From UBA1141 sp963665155 (GTDB lineage Bacteria > Chloroflexota > Dehalococcoidia > Lucifugimonadales > UBA3495), in NCBI GenBank assembly GCA_963665155.2, contig CAXXFI010000001.1, positions 186,001-250,000 on the forward strand: DNA of 64,000 nucleotides, written 5' to 3'. Position 1 is the first letter of the stretch. The number at the start of each line of letters is the position of its first letter. The notes below the pieces were generated by a model. It did not search any database, had not been told where the DNA came from, and was given only the letters and a program-made list of their open reading frames with translations. The position numbers and the translations under genes were made by a program. Below, in pieces: positions 18,117 to 27,330 of the stretch.

Positions 18117-18786
18117 AACAAAAATCGTCCAGCCTCGGCAGACCGACATGCTCGATGATGAAGTTAAGGTTGGGGAAATCCGTGGCGGCGTAATCGACAT
18201 CGTTAACGTCGAAAGCGTCCCGGCTTAGTGGATAAATGGTCGGGCCCTTGTGCACGTGGACGTTCTTGATGCCCAACTCCTCGGTCAATTCCAAGTACTT
18301 GTAGGCCCACGGGTCGTTCAACTTCCACCCCTTGGAGCCTTGCCGCCACTCGGCGGTATAGAGCTTGATTCCGCCCACCGGATACTCTTCGACCGTCTGC
18401 CGCAGCTTGTCCATTCCGGCTTCCTCATCTCTGGGGTCGAAAGCGGCACAGAGAATAAAGCGGTCAGGGTGTTTTTGTTTCAGCACATTGTTTTTCTCAA
18501 TGGGGTTGAAGCCTTCTTTGAAAAACTCGAAGAGATTAGTTGAATTCAGGATGCCCATGTCGACGTGGCCGTCTAGGAACAGGTCTTTGACCAGAGTCTC
18601 TTCGCCGTATTGGCAATACTTTTCGAAAGGCCACACATAATCCGCTGGGCTCAAGCCCGAATGATAATCGTAGAAGCACTTGATCCACCCTTCTCCGTAA
18701 TCGTTAAGCCAGTTCTCCGGGCTGGCGTTCCAGTTGTGCATGTGCCCGTCGATGACAAAGATCTCGTCGCCGTTATCGTTGAACAT
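17758..18786 (-). CDS. Amidohydrolase-2 family metal-dependent hydrolase
   Basis: A 342-residue TIM-barrel amidohydrolase: metal-binding GHMHNW (H15, H17), GGIKLYTAEW, VHVHKGPTI, FIIEHVGLPRLD and the terminal metal Asp in ILFGSDYAIWSP. The family includes decarboxylases and hydrolases of small ring compounds. It lies 115 bp downstream of the DUF59 gene on the same strand. In actinobacterial propane monooxygenase clusters an amidohydrolase of this kind is encoded next to a DUF59-like protein, but no diiron monooxygenase is present here. Start: GGGGACGATA before the ATG. The 3' end is shared with the long repeat yet the gene stays intact. Confidence 0.85.
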   Translation of the reverse strand: MFNDNGDEIFVIDGHMHNWNASPENWLNDYGEGWIKCFYDYHSGLSPADYVWPFEKYCQYGEETLVKDLFLDGHVDMGILNSTNLFEFFKEGFNPIEKNNVLKQKHPDRFILCAAFDPRDEEAGMDKLRQTVEEYPVGGIKLYTAEWRQGSKGWKLNDPWAYKYLELTEELGIKNVHVHKGPTIYPLSRDAFDVNDVDYAATDFPNLNFIIEHVGLPRLDDFCWIATQERNVYAGLSVAIAFIHPRPKYFAEIIANLLFWLGEDKILFGSDYAIWSPKWLIEKFMAFELPDDIKEEYKVSLTPAVKRKILGENAARLYEIDIPARKAALRKDEIGVQLASAG

Positions 18787-18843
18787 TATCGTCCCCTTTT
18801 ACTGTAATGGCTTGTGTGATGGCCCCGCTGTGGTTGCGGATAA

Positions 18844-18897
18844 TGCGAATGGATGCCTGAAAATTGCTGGTGCCTGAAAATTTATGATGCCCGAAAA
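18844..18897. repeat. 17-18-bp tandem repeat, three copies
   Basis: Three degenerate units containing GATGCCYGAAAAT (or GGTGCCTGAAAAT) lie in the 115-bp gap between the DUF59 and amidohydrolase genes. Confidence 0.75.
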
Positions 18898-18901
18898 TAG
18901 T

Positions 18902-19705
18902 TTAAGTAAGGGCACTCGATTCCTTTGCTGCTTGCCTCGCTTGTAGCAAAACCGAACAGAGCGTGCCCGTGGCCTCGGCGGATACCCGCGTAGTTCTGGA
19001 ACGTGCGAAGTAGGTTTCAAGCGCTTCGGCTGGCACCGGTTGGGCTTTCAGATCGCACATCAGCGGTCCCGTTGGCGAACCATCAAGGCCCAATTCTTCC
19101 CGCCGCTGGAAATATCTCCGGGCCACGGTAGACGGTCCGACTTGCAATGCCTCGGCACCATCCCGGCGGACCCAGCAAGCCTCGCCGTCGAGGGCGACGT
19201 CAGCCGAGTTGAGCCTTGATATTTCTTCATAGGATAGGCCAGCGTTAATTAGTTGCCGGAGGAATTTTTCTTGGCGGCCGATATATCCCTTACGGAGAAA
19301 CAGGTCCCGGAGTTGCTGCAGGTTGTCCCAAGCCTCGTCGGGGAACGAGTCGGAAAAAGACCTGGCCGAGTTCACGCCATCCTCGATGGCCTTGGCTGCA
19401 AAGTGGTCCCCCAGCCGAACGGTGACATCGTCGACACCCGGAACTTGAAGCAGGTTGCGGTGGGCATCGATTGCCATCAAATAAGAGAAGTTTGCAGCGC
19501 ACCAGTATGTGGGCAACTCCAATTCCACGGTCAGGTGAGAGCCGTCACATTCGACGGATTTGACGAAACCCAAGCCCAATATGGATTCATCCAACTCGGG
19601 ATCAAGCACCGCATCCAGTTGCCGCAAAACCTCGTCTCGGTCGAGGCGCGATGGAATCGAGAGTTTGATTCCATCAAGTGTCTGTTGGTCTTCCTGATTA
19701 ATCAT
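18902..19705 (-). CDS. DUF59/MIP18-domain protein with C-terminal extension
   Basis: Residues 23-110 form a DUF59 domain: LDAVLDPELDESILGLG (30-46) and the conserved Cys in PTYWCAANF (C69). DUF59 proteins (PaaD, SufT) assist iron-sulfur or metal centre assembly. The remaining 150 residues add a predicted helical region (EISRLNSADVALDGEACWVRR) that I do not recognise, so at 267 residues the protein is about twice the usual DUF59 length. It is likely co-transcribed with the amidohydrolase downstream and the epoxide hydrolase upstream. A role in maturing the metal site of the neighbouring amidohydrolase is plausible but inferred from context. Confidence 0.75.
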   Translation of the reverse strand: MINQEDQQTLDGIKLSIPSRLDRDEVLRQLDAVLDPELDESILGLGFVKSVECDGSHLTVELELPTYWCAANFSYLMAIDAHRNLLQVPGVDDVTVRLGDHFAAKAIEDGVNSARSFSDSFPDEAWDNLQQLRDLFLRKGYIGRQEKFLRQLINAGLSYEEISRLNSADVALDGEACWVRRDGAEALQVGPSTVARRYFQRREELGLDGSPTGPLMCDLKAQPVPAEALETYFARSRTTRVSAEATGTLCSVLLQARQAAKESSALT

Positions 19706-19807
19706 GTCTTAGCCTCGCGAGTGACACCCGGTAGCAGAAATAATCTCTATATACGAATAGCCAGAATCATGAGCGACTGGTTTCCCGTGGATTAGCGTTT
19801 CCCCACG

Positions 19808-20839
19808 TCATTTTGGCCAGAAATCGGGAACCGATGTGGCCAGCCAATGAATTAGGGCGGCATTGACTTCCGCTGGCTTTTCCTGCGCCACCCAGTGTCC
19901 GCTTTGCACGACTTTCGTCGTCAAATTGCTGCAATGTTGGCCCATCGGCTCAGCCAGGCGGGATACTACGCATTCGCAGGTAAAGTCGTATTCGGCGGCT
20001 ATGAAGAGCGTCGGCATATCCAGCATACCGTCATTCACCGTCCGAGCGGCATACGCCGCGTTTGCCGAGTGATTCATGTAGAAGGAGCTGGGGCCGAAGA
20101 AACCATTGCGGGTCAAAGTAGCGGCGTAGGCGCACAGGTCTTCCTCGCTGATAACGTCGGAATCGAGGGGCACGTCCGGTGGTTCCGCCGCGCCTCTGAA
20201 CCAACCGCCGTCCCGACGCACGTAAGCCGTGCGTGACGGTTTGTCCTTCCCTGCCGGATCGCCCCCGCGAAACAGAGCCTTGATTGCCTTGGTTGGATCG
20301 GCGTCGAAGGGTGCGATAGCGGCAGCGAAATTCTCCTCGTAGAAGCGCTGATACTCCCATTGGCCCAAGGGAAACTCATCTTCTGGGTAGATGCTCCGGT
20401 TAATCAGCCCCACACAAGCATCCACCCCTCGTTCCAATGAGTAATAGGGGACGCTGAGGTTGGCCACCCCGTGACAACGGTCGGGATGGTGGCTGGCAAT
20501 GCTCCAGACTACCGGCGCACCCCAGTCATGGCCGACCCAGACCGCTTTTTCCTCACCCAGAGCGTCCAAGAGGCCGATCATGTCCGCGACCACCAATTCC
20601 AAGGCGTAGTCCTCGTGGCGGTGGTACACAGTCGAGCGACCGTACCCCCGCATGTCCGGCGCGATGGCCCGAAACCCGAGGGCGGCGAGGCTGGGGAGTT
20701 GATGCCGCCAGCTTATGGCCAACTCGGGCCACCCATCCACGAAGATGACCACCGGGCCATCGACCGGTCCGGCAGCCAGGTAGAAACTCTGATGGTCCCC
20801 GGTACGGACGACATGTTCTGAAACCGTTGTTGAAATCAT
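19808..20839 (-). CDS. Epoxide hydrolase-like alpha/beta hydrolase
   Basis: A 343-residue alpha/beta hydrolase. The nucleophile is Asp (D105 in GHDWGAP), as in epoxide hydrolases and haloalkane dehalogenases. The oxyanion motif is DGWPE (35-39) in place of the usual HGxP, and PDMRGYGRS follows. The catalytic His is in QSGHWVAQEKP near the C-terminus. These fit an epoxide hydrolase, with the His-to-Asp change at the first oxyanion position an oddity. The start is ATG 20839, 102 bp after a TPP-enzyme gene of the same orientation, so an operon with the DUF59 and amidohydrolase genes is likely. It would hydrate an epoxide to a diol; the substrate is unknown. Confidence 0.82.
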   Translation of the reverse strand: MISTTVSEHVVRTGDHQSFYLAAGPVDGPVVIFVDGWPELAISWRHQLPSLAALGFRAIAPDMRGYGRSTVYHRHEDYALELVVADMIGLLDALGEEKAVWVGHDWGAPVVWSIASHHPDRCHGVANLSVPYYSLERGVDACVGLINRSIYPEDEFPLGQWEYQRFYEENFAAAIAPFDADPTKAIKALFRGGDPAGKDKPSRTAYVRRDGGWFRGAAEPPDVPLDSDVISEEDLCAYAATLTRNGFFGPSSFYMNHSANAAYAARTVNDGMLDMPTLFIAAEYDFTCECVVSRLAEPMGQHCSNLTTKVVQSGHWVAQEKPAEVNAALIHWLATSVPDFWPK

Positions 20840-20858
20840 GGCCGCGTCCCCTACTATT

Positions 20859-20888
20859 GATGCTTGATCGGCTAATGCTTGATCGGCC
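20859..20888. repeat. 15-bp tandem repeat, two copies
   Basis: ATGCTTGATCGGCTA is followed at once by ATGCTTGATCGGCCT, just upstream of the epoxide hydrolase start (minus strand). Confidence 0.8.
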
Positions 20889-20938
20889 TGACTTGGTCCG
20901 TCGATTGGTTGGCCTGCTTGTAAAGTGCTATAAATCCC

Positions 20939-22594
20939 CTAGCCGCCGACCCACCTGCCGTATATGGGGTATTGACTGCAGATGAACTCGATATATGCCG
21001 GTTGAGAGGAGTCGTTGGCATGCATTGCCCGCCGGAGCGCCGGGCCCACCTCGGAAGGCTCGGTCACGCGCTCGGTGTGATAGCCCAAGCTCCCGATAAC
21101 TTTGGACATGTCGACCTCATCATACCCCAGCACTTGGTGGGTGAACGGGTCGTGGCCGTCGCCCCAAAATCCGGGCCCATAGCCAGCGAATCCACCGTTG
21201 CTGACGTGCACGACGGTGATGCCCAAATTCTGCCGTAGCGGCACCTCCAGATTGCCCATCATGTATCCGAGTCCGGCCTCTCCGGTCACGGCTACGCAGT
21301 ACTTCTCGGGGAACGAGATTTTTGCTGCGATTGTCGCCGCTAGGCTGAACCCCAATGAGGAGACGTTGCCCCACCCCAGGAACCCGCGGGGAATCAGCGT
21401 GTCGTAAACCGTGCTGAGTTGGTCTCTTGTATTACCCGACTCGTGGGTGACGAAGGAGTTGAGCGGGTCGAGCACTTCCATGAGCCCGGCATAGATCCTG
21501 TATGGGTTCATCGGCTTGTCGGTGGACGCCATGGCCTCTCGGTACTGGGTCATGGCCGAATCTCGGGCCGCCTTGACCTCGTTCGCCACGTTTTTTGCTG
21601 GCCTGCCGTTGCCGGAGGTTTTGTCGGACAACTCTTTCACCAGAGCTTGAAGGGTGAAACGAGCATCGCCGATCAATGCCACCGCCGTGGGGTAGGTCTT
21701 GTTCACGTGTAGCTCATCAATGGTAGCGTGAATAATCGTCTTGTTGACGGCGTTGGGAATGGCGTGGCTGAACCGGCCCGGCGAGAGACTGGAGCCTACT
21801 CCCAGTATCAAGTCGCTCTTGTTCAGGTAGTGGTCGACCTGGTCGCCTCGAACTCCAACGAACAAGGGATGATCCTCTGGGAATGCTCCTTTTGCTTTCA
21901 GCGTGGTTACTACCGGCGCGTTGGCAAGCTCGGCCAGCAGTTTTAGCTCGGCGGAAGCGCCAGCGTAAATCACGCCCTCACCGGCGTAAATCAGAGGGTC
22001 TTGAGCGCCAATCAACAGTTCGACTGCCCTGGCAACGTCTTCGGGATTGGGCGCAGACTTCCAGCCTTTGACCGGAACGTATGGGTCCGCTGTCTCGTCG
22101 TAGAGGGCGTCGGCGTCGGGAATGGCCAATACCACAGGGCCCGGCCTGCCGGTCCGCAGCATAGTAAAGGCCCGGCGCATGAACTCGGGGAGCCTTTCCG
22201 GTTGATCGACGTAACCGTACCACTTGGAGACAGATTTTAGACTGGACGTGACATCGAACTGGCTGTTCTCGGTAGCTCCGATGGGCACCCCGTCGGTGAT
22301 GCACAGCACGGGAGAGCCGTCCTCGTAGGCTTGGGCCATCCCGGCGTAAGCGACCTGCAGTCCGGCGGCGTTGACTCCCCCTTGGAATGTGCAAACGCCG
22401 AGTTTGGTCCCAGCATTAATTCGAGAATAAGCGTCGGCCAAAGCCACGGCGTACCTGTCGTCTCGCATCATCACCATGGGAATGCCCTCTCGGCCAAGAG
22501 CGTTGTTGACCCTGCACACCGGGAAGGTGGAGACCCATTCCACGCCTTCCTGTTTAAGAATTCTTCCAATTCCCGTAGCTACGTCAATGGTCAT
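20939..22594 (-). CDS. TPP-dependent enzyme, acetolactate synthase-like, atypical motifs
   Basis: A 551-residue protein with the three-domain layout of the acetolactate synthase/benzoylformate decarboxylase superfamily. The position of the activating Glu reads RDDRYAVALADAYSR, so Glu is Asp (D45). The diphosphate/Mg motif, normally GDGS...NN, reads GEAGLGYMMGN...SNGG. Both changes lie at cofactor-contacting sites. A GEA-type variant occurs in some TPP-binding subfamilies, so activity is not excluded. ATG 22594 is chosen over one 17 codons upstream because GAGGAGATATC immediately precedes it. First gene of the minus-strand run leading to the amidohydrolase; function unassigned beyond the fold. 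Confidence 0.8.
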   Translation of the reverse strand: MTIDVATGIGRILKQEGVEWVSTFPVCRVNNALGREGIPMVMMRDDRYAVALADAYSRINAGTKLGVCTFQGGVNAAGLQVAYAGMAQAYEDGSPVLCITDGVPIGATENSQFDVTSSLKSVSKWYGYVDQPERLPEFMRRAFTMLRTGRPGPVVLAIPDADALYDETADPYVPVKGWKSAPNPEDVARAVELLIGAQDPLIYAGEGVIYAGASAELKLLAELANAPVVTTLKAKGAFPEDHPLFVGVRGDQVDHYLNKSDLILGVGSSLSPGRFSHAIPNAVNKTIIHATIDELHVNKTYPTAVALIGDARFTLQALVKELSDKTSGNGRPAKNVANEVKAARDSAMTQYREAMASTDKPMNPYRIYAGLMEVLDPLNSFVTHESGNTRDQLSTVYDTLIPRGFLGWGNVSSLGFSLAATIAAKISFPEKYCVAVTGEAGLGYMMGNLEVPLRQNLGITVVHVSNGGFAGYGPGFWGDGHDPFTHQVLGYDEVDMSKVIGSLGYHTERVTEPSEVGPALRRAMHANDSSQPAYIEFICSQYPIYGRWVGG

Positions 22595-22744
22595 CGATAT
22601 CTCCTCAAATTTTGTTAGGCCTGCTGTAGGAACAGGCTGGGACATTACGTAATATTAGGCAGATGTGCAATATATCATGTCTCATTGGTAGACTATGTTG
22701 GTTGCAGCACTTTTGTGCATCAGAGAAGTTGCTTGGAGAAGATC

Positions 22745-23644
22745 ATGAGTACAGTAGGGGAAGGAGATTACAGGTACGAGGTGGTTGAGAACTGGGGGAA
22801 AGTTCCTCCTGGCGTGGAAATTGGGGTCGTGACCGGGGTGGTGGTGGACTCGCAGGACCGGGTTTATGTTTGCCAGCAACAAAAGGACCCGCCTATTCTG
22901 GTGTTCGACCGTGAGGGAAACTTCCTGACGTCGTGGGGTACGGACTTCATCAACGAACCGCACACAATGTTTATTGACCAAGACGATGTGATATTTCTAG
23001 CTGACCGAGGAGAGCATGTGGCCCTCAAACTGACTACGGAGGGGCGGAAGTTGCTAGAGTTGGGCAACCGCGGTCAACCTTCGGACACCGGTTGTTTTGA
23101 AGATGAGGGGATTGTGCCGAGAGCAGCGGGCCCATTCAACCGCCCTACCCGGCTTTCGCCTTCACCATCCGGAGATTTGTATGTGTCGGACGGTTACCGC
23201 AACAGCCGGGTGCACCGGTTTTCCGGGCAAGGCGACCTGATCTCTTCCTGGGGCGAACCGGGCACCAGCGCCCCCAGCGAGTTCTTTTCGCCGCATTGCT
23301 TGTGGGTCGACGGAGCTGGCAACGTCTATGTCTGCGACCGCAAGAACAATCGTATTCAGATATTCTCGCCCCAGGGTGAGTACCTGCGCCAGTGGACCAA
23401 CGTCCAACTCCCCACCGACCTGCATATCGCTGCGGACGGTGTTTTCTACCTGGCCGAAAGGGAGAGTAATGAAGCCCCTGCCAGCCTACTTACATTGAGA
23501 GACGACCAAGGAAAGGTGATTGCCAAGTGGAACACTCCTCGCAGCCATCAGGTCTGGCCGGACGCCCGCGGGGACATCTACCTAGTTAGCGGCACGGCCA
23601 CAAAGCCCGGAGTGGGGATCGCCACCAAATACATTAAGGTCTAA
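22745..23644 (+). CDS. NHL-repeat beta-propeller protein
   Basis: A 299-residue protein built from NHL-type blades: VTGVVVDSQDRVYVCQQ, ILVFDREGNFLTSWG, LYVSDGYRNSRVHRFSGQG, LWVDGAGNVYVCDRKNNRIQ and IFSPQGEYLRQW. These resemble peptidyl-alpha-hydroxyglycine lyase and other six-blade propellers. No signal peptide follows the chosen start (ATG 22745, TTGGAGAAGATC upstream), so it is probably cytoplasmic. It is divergent from the TPP gene. The role could be a lactonase-like or scaffold function and is not assigned. Confidence 0.8.
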   Translation: MSTVGEGDYRYEVVENWGKVPPGVEIGVVTGVVVDSQDRVYVCQQQKDPPILVFDREGNFLTSWGTDFINEPHTMFIDQDDVIFLADRGEHVALKLTTEGRKLLELGNRGQPSDTGCFEDEGIVPRAAGPFNRPTRLSPSPSGDLYVSDGYRNSRVHRFSGQGDLISSWGEPGTSAPSEFFSPHCLWVDGAGNVYVCDRKNNRIQIFSPQGEYLRQWTNVQLPTDLHIAADGVFYLAERESNEAPASLLTLRDDQGKVIAKWNTPRSHQVWPDARGDIYLVSGTATKPGVGIATKYIKV

Positions 23645-23718
23645 CAACAGGCGTAAGAATAGCTTTCGCCAAACAATGGGCTGCGGTCAAAGGTCTCGGG
23701 GTAGCTTCGTATTCCTCA

Positions 23719-25236
23719 TCAGTCCGCTGGTTGCCCTGCGCGTTCGGGCGCTGTCTCTTCTACCGGGGACGGCTTTTGCGCCTGGAACGAAGATATGGCC
23801 ATAGCGATTATCACAAGGCCCATCATTGTCAAAAACCCATTCCGCAGGCCCACGGAGAACGCATTGGCTACACCGGAACTTCCTGCTGAACGGACGGCTT
23901 CGAAGCTCGGCTCGAACCCCATTGACCCCATGGTGGCGGTAATTATGGCGGTGGCCATAGCCAGGCTGATTATGTTGGCCCCGTTACGGATCAGGTTGAG
24001 CAGGCCGATTACTATGCCATATCCTTCGAGTTCCACGGCGCTGAGCACCGGGTGAGCCTAGACAGCAGGAATAGGCCTGTAGCGGAACTGGCCAGGCCCC
24101 CCACTGTGAACCACCTCCATCCAAAACGGTCTGAAAGCGTACCGCTGATTGGCCCCAAGGCAGCCATGAAAATGGCGCCGGGCATTATTATCAGCCCAGC
24201 CGACTTGGCGCTGAAACCCAGGACGCCTTGCAAGTAAAAAGGCATCAGAAAAAAGATTGCGGAGCTGCCCAGAAATGTTAGGAATGCCGCCGATACGCCG
24301 AAAGAAAATGTCTTGCGAGCAAACAGGCGCAAATCCAGCATGGGGCTGGGCGTATGCAACTCCCATCTGATGAAGGAGGTGGTCAGAACGAAAAATGCCA
24401 GCACTACCGCAATTATGGGGGGGCGATGTCCAGCCGGACCGGTGGCCCATGGTCATGGCCACTAGCAAAGTTACCAGGGCCCCGGTAGAAAGGACAGCGC
24501 CCATCCAGTCGAACCGATCTCCAGAGCCGGCCGTGTCCCGGGGGCCGCGCTGATCCCGCACGACGGCTATGGTGGCGCTTATGCCCACCAGCCCCAAAGG
24601 AACATTGACGAGAAAAACGAAGGGCCAACCAAAAGAGTCTACCAGCAAGCCGCCAATTGCCGGTCCGGCCACCGCCCCGGTGCCAACCACAGTCATGTAT
24701 AGGCCGATGGCCTTACCCCGCTCGCTGGCCGGAAACGAGGATATCATAATCGCCATGCCGGTTCCCTGGGTCATAGCCGCGCCGACACCCTGGATGAACC
24801 GGGCCCCTATCAGCATGCCAAGACTGACAGAAGCACCCGCCAGAGCCGCACCCAGAACAAACACCGTAGCTCCCATGATGTAAACTTTCTTGTGGCCTAT
24901 AAGGTCCGCGAGGCGGCCCATGGGAAGGAGCAATGCGGTAATGGTGAGGGTGTATCCGATGACCACCCACTGCACGGTGGGAATATCGGCTTGGAAATGA
25001 TTGGCGATGGTCGGTAGCGCTACGTTGGTGCTGATGCTGTCCACCACGGAACCTATCAAGCCGATGGACATGGCGCCAAAGCCCAATACTTGTAGTTTGG
25101 ACTGCTTGGATTTATCGCCCGGAGTTGACGGGAGAAGGATGGTAAGCCGCCAAGTGCGAGCAGGATTAAGCCGGATATCAGGATCACCAGGCCAAAATGT
25201 GTCATGACGCAGGAGACTTGGCGGACCGGGCTGCAT
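23719..25236 (-). pseudogene. MFS drug-exporter-like permease (DHA2/EmrB type), two frameshifts
   Basis: Three overlapping minus-strand frames together encode one major-facilitator protein. The first six to seven helices (VDSISTNVALPTIANHF, GRLADLIGHKKVY, GPAIGGLLVDSFGW) run to 24424. The next frame (FFVLTTSFIRWELHTPSPML, FYLQGVLGFSAKSAG) runs to about 24055. The last (NLIRNGANIISLAMATAII) runs to 23719. The first break is at a run of seven G (24417-24423), where a sequencing or assembly indel is possible; the second, near 24050, has no homopolymer. The start near 25236 is uncertain. A short overlapping frame from 25205 gives a hydrophobic peptide (MTHFGLVILISGLILLALGG) of unknown meaning. 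If intact it would export small molecules by proton antiport. Confidence 0.75.
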
Positions 25237-25469
25237 TAGGCTGTCGCCGGGTTGTTGCCCTCCGACGCCGGTGAAACAATGGGATAAAAACCGTCAACCG
25301 GATTCTCTCAGACCAAGCGAATTTCCCGAAACTAGCAGCCTCAGGAGTGATCTGAACTATAGAACTGGTTCTTTGGGGCGTCAACCGTTCTCGAATCCGG
25401 TAGAGTTTACCCTCAGCATGACGCAGCTACCCTATAGCTCGTGCAACAATAGCGGGTGCGTTGCCATCG

Positions 25470-25551
25470 CCGAAACGAATACCCGAAACGAATGCATTGT
25501 AAGCGGGCCGTTCTGGCGGGCTACCATAGTCAAGCGGGCTACCATAATCAA
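25470..25551. repeat. Two short tandem duplications in the amidase upstream region
   Basis: CCGAAACGAATAC/CCGAAACGAATGC (25470-25495) are 13-bp neighbours. GCGGGCTACCATARTCAA occurs twice in a row (25516-25551, 18 bp). The surrounding gap 25237-25752 holds no supportable gene. Confidence 0.8.
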
Positions 25552-25725
25552 CGGGAGACCCCGTGCCCGTTTCCCGCAACCCTCGCCCCCTGAGAGTTGC
25601 CTAGTGCGCGGTGGTCGTCACCTCGGTCTGAGGCCGCTACTTAGGGTGACCCTCGACAGGAACCGGGTTAATGCCGTACTTTACACATGATCTAGAATCG
25701 CCTATGGAACATTAAGCGGAATTTT

Positions 25726-25751
25726 ACGAGGCATACCACGAGAGGCATACC
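25726..25751 (+). repeat. Duplicated GAGGCATACC element containing the amidase ribosome site
   Basis: ACGAGGCATACC is followed by ACGAGAGGCATACC, and the second copy supplies the GAGAGG directly before the amidase ATG. Confidence 0.65.
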
Positions 25752-25752
25752 A

Positions 25753-27153
25753 ATGGAAAAGAAAGACATACCTTTCCTGTCAGTAGCCGAGCTATCGGGG
25801 CTTATAGAGCAAAAAGCGGTCTCTCCGGTGGAGGTTACCGAGTCCTACCTGGACCGCATCGACAGCCTGAACTTCAAATTCAACTCCTACCTCACCGTTT
25901 GCCGGGAAGAGGCCCTTCAGTCCGCTCGGGAAGCGGAGCAGGCCATAATTCAGGGAAATTATATCGGCCCTATGCACGGTATACCGGTGGCGGTAAAGGA
26001 CCAAATGTGGACCAAGGGTATAAGGACCACCATCGGCTCACGGATCATGGCGGACTTCTATCCGGAGGAGGACGCTACAGCGGTGGCGAATTTAAAAAGC
26101 GCCGGAGCCGTCATCCTGGGTAAGACCAACCTCACCGAGTTCGCCATCGGCGGCTCGCAGCGATATGGCTTGAATCGAAATCCTTGGGACCTGGACACGT
26201 TCACGGGCGGGTCAAGCTCGGGCTCCGGTTCGGCAACCGCTGCCTTCTTGTGCGCCACGTCACTGGGGGAAGATACCGGTGGTTCCGTCCGGCGGCCGGC
26301 CGCTTGGTGTGGCCTTGCCGGTCTGCGACCTACATGGGGACGGGTGAGCCGCTACGGCGTTATGCCTGGCTCGTGGTCCATGGATCAGGTTGGGCCGATA
26401 TCCCGAATGGTCGAGGACGCCGCCATCACGTTAGGCGCAATTGCCGGGTACGACCCCAAAGACCCGTACAGCAGTCATCTACCAGTGCCGGACTACCGTG
26501 CTGCCTTGGATGGAGATTTTAGAGGCATCCGTGTGGGGGCGATAACCGAGTTGATCCACAGCGAGATCGTAGACCCCGAAGTCCGCGACGCAATTGTTCA
26601 GGCTGGGGCGATGCTTGGGGAAATGGGGGCGACGGTGGAGGAGGTATCAATTCCCCTGGCAATCCATGGAGGGACCATCACCGGGGCTCTGATAAACGTG
26701 GAATCGGCGATGACCTATCAAGACTGGATACGGGACAGGCTGGCCGATTTCGGACACTCCAATCAGATCGGGCTGCTTACCGGCGCAATCCTCCCCGCCC
26801 AGGCCTACTACAAGGCCCAGAAGCTGAGGGAGCTAATGCGCCGCCAGATACTTGCAGCCCTCGAGAAATACGATGTTTTGATACTGCCTACATCCAAGGG
26901 TTGCGCCCCTGCCTTACAGGACGACCAAATCGTTACATCTAAAGAGACCGCAACCGTCCCGCCGGTGATGACCAGGCCCTTCAACCTAGCCAATGCACCC
27001 GCCTTGTCAGTCAACTGTGGGTTCAACTCTCAGGGGTTGCCCATCGGACTTCAGATCGGGGGACGCCCATTCGCCGAGGAGATGGTGTTGAAAGTCGGCT
27101 ATGCTTACGAGCAAAACACCGCCTGGCACACCATGAGACCGCCCAACGTATAG
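25753..27153 (+). CDS. Amidase signature family hydrolase
   Basis: A 466-residue amidase with the Ser-cisSer-Lys triad: K82 in PVAVKDQ, Ser-rich GGSSSGSGS (152-160, cis-Ser about S154) and nucleophile S178 in DTGGSVRRPA. The glycine-rich loop and length match GatA-like and indoleacetamide-hydrolase-like amidases. No GatB or GatC lies nearby, so a catabolic amidase is more likely than tRNA amidotransferase. Start: GAGAGG in the local duplication upstream. Cytoplasmic; the substrate amide is unknown. Confidence 0.88.
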   Translation: MEKKDIPFLSVAELSGLIEQKAVSPVEVTESYLDRIDSLNFKFNSYLTVCREEALQSAREAEQAIIQGNYIGPMHGIPVAVKDQMWTKGIRTTIGSRIMADFYPEEDATAVANLKSAGAVILGKTNLTEFAIGGSQRYGLNRNPWDLDTFTGGSSSGSGSATAAFLCATSLGEDTGGSVRRPAAWCGLAGLRPTWGRVSRYGVMPGSWSMDQVGPISRMVEDAAITLGAIAGYDPKDPYSSHLPVPDYRAALDGDFRGIRVGAITELIHSEIVDPEVRDAIVQAGAMLGEMGATVEEVSIPLAIHGGTITGALINVESAMTYQDWIRDRLADFGHSNQIGLLTGAILPAQAYYKAQKLRELMRRQILAALEKYDVLILPTSKGCAPALQDDQIVTSKETATVPPVMTRPFNLANAPALSVNCGFNSQGLPIGLQIGGRPFAEEMVLKVGYAYEQNTAWHTMRPPNV

Positions 27154-27162
27154 TTTTAACCA

Positions 27163-27252
27163 ACATTCTAGTTGTCATTGATTTTCTGGTTGCCTTTAAT
27201 TTTCTAGTTGCCATCAATAATCTAGTTGTCATCAATTTCCCGGTTGCCATCT
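27163..27252. repeat. 18-bp tandem repeat, five copies
   Basis: Five consecutive 18-bp units of the type ATTTTCTAGTTGCCATCA, each with a few changes, lie between the amidase stop and the next gene. This is the longest of the intergenic arrays in the window. Confidence 0.85.
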
Positions 27253-27330
27253 ATTATCGCCCAAACTAAAACCCGGGCCACCCTGTTCCCATTTTGTTTA
27301 AAAATGTCCAATTTCAGAAAGGATGCTTCA

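Noticed and set aside
9905..27252. Short repeats as possible CRISPR arrays
   Set aside because: Units are directly adjacent or degenerate, with no spacers of even length and no cas genes nearby.
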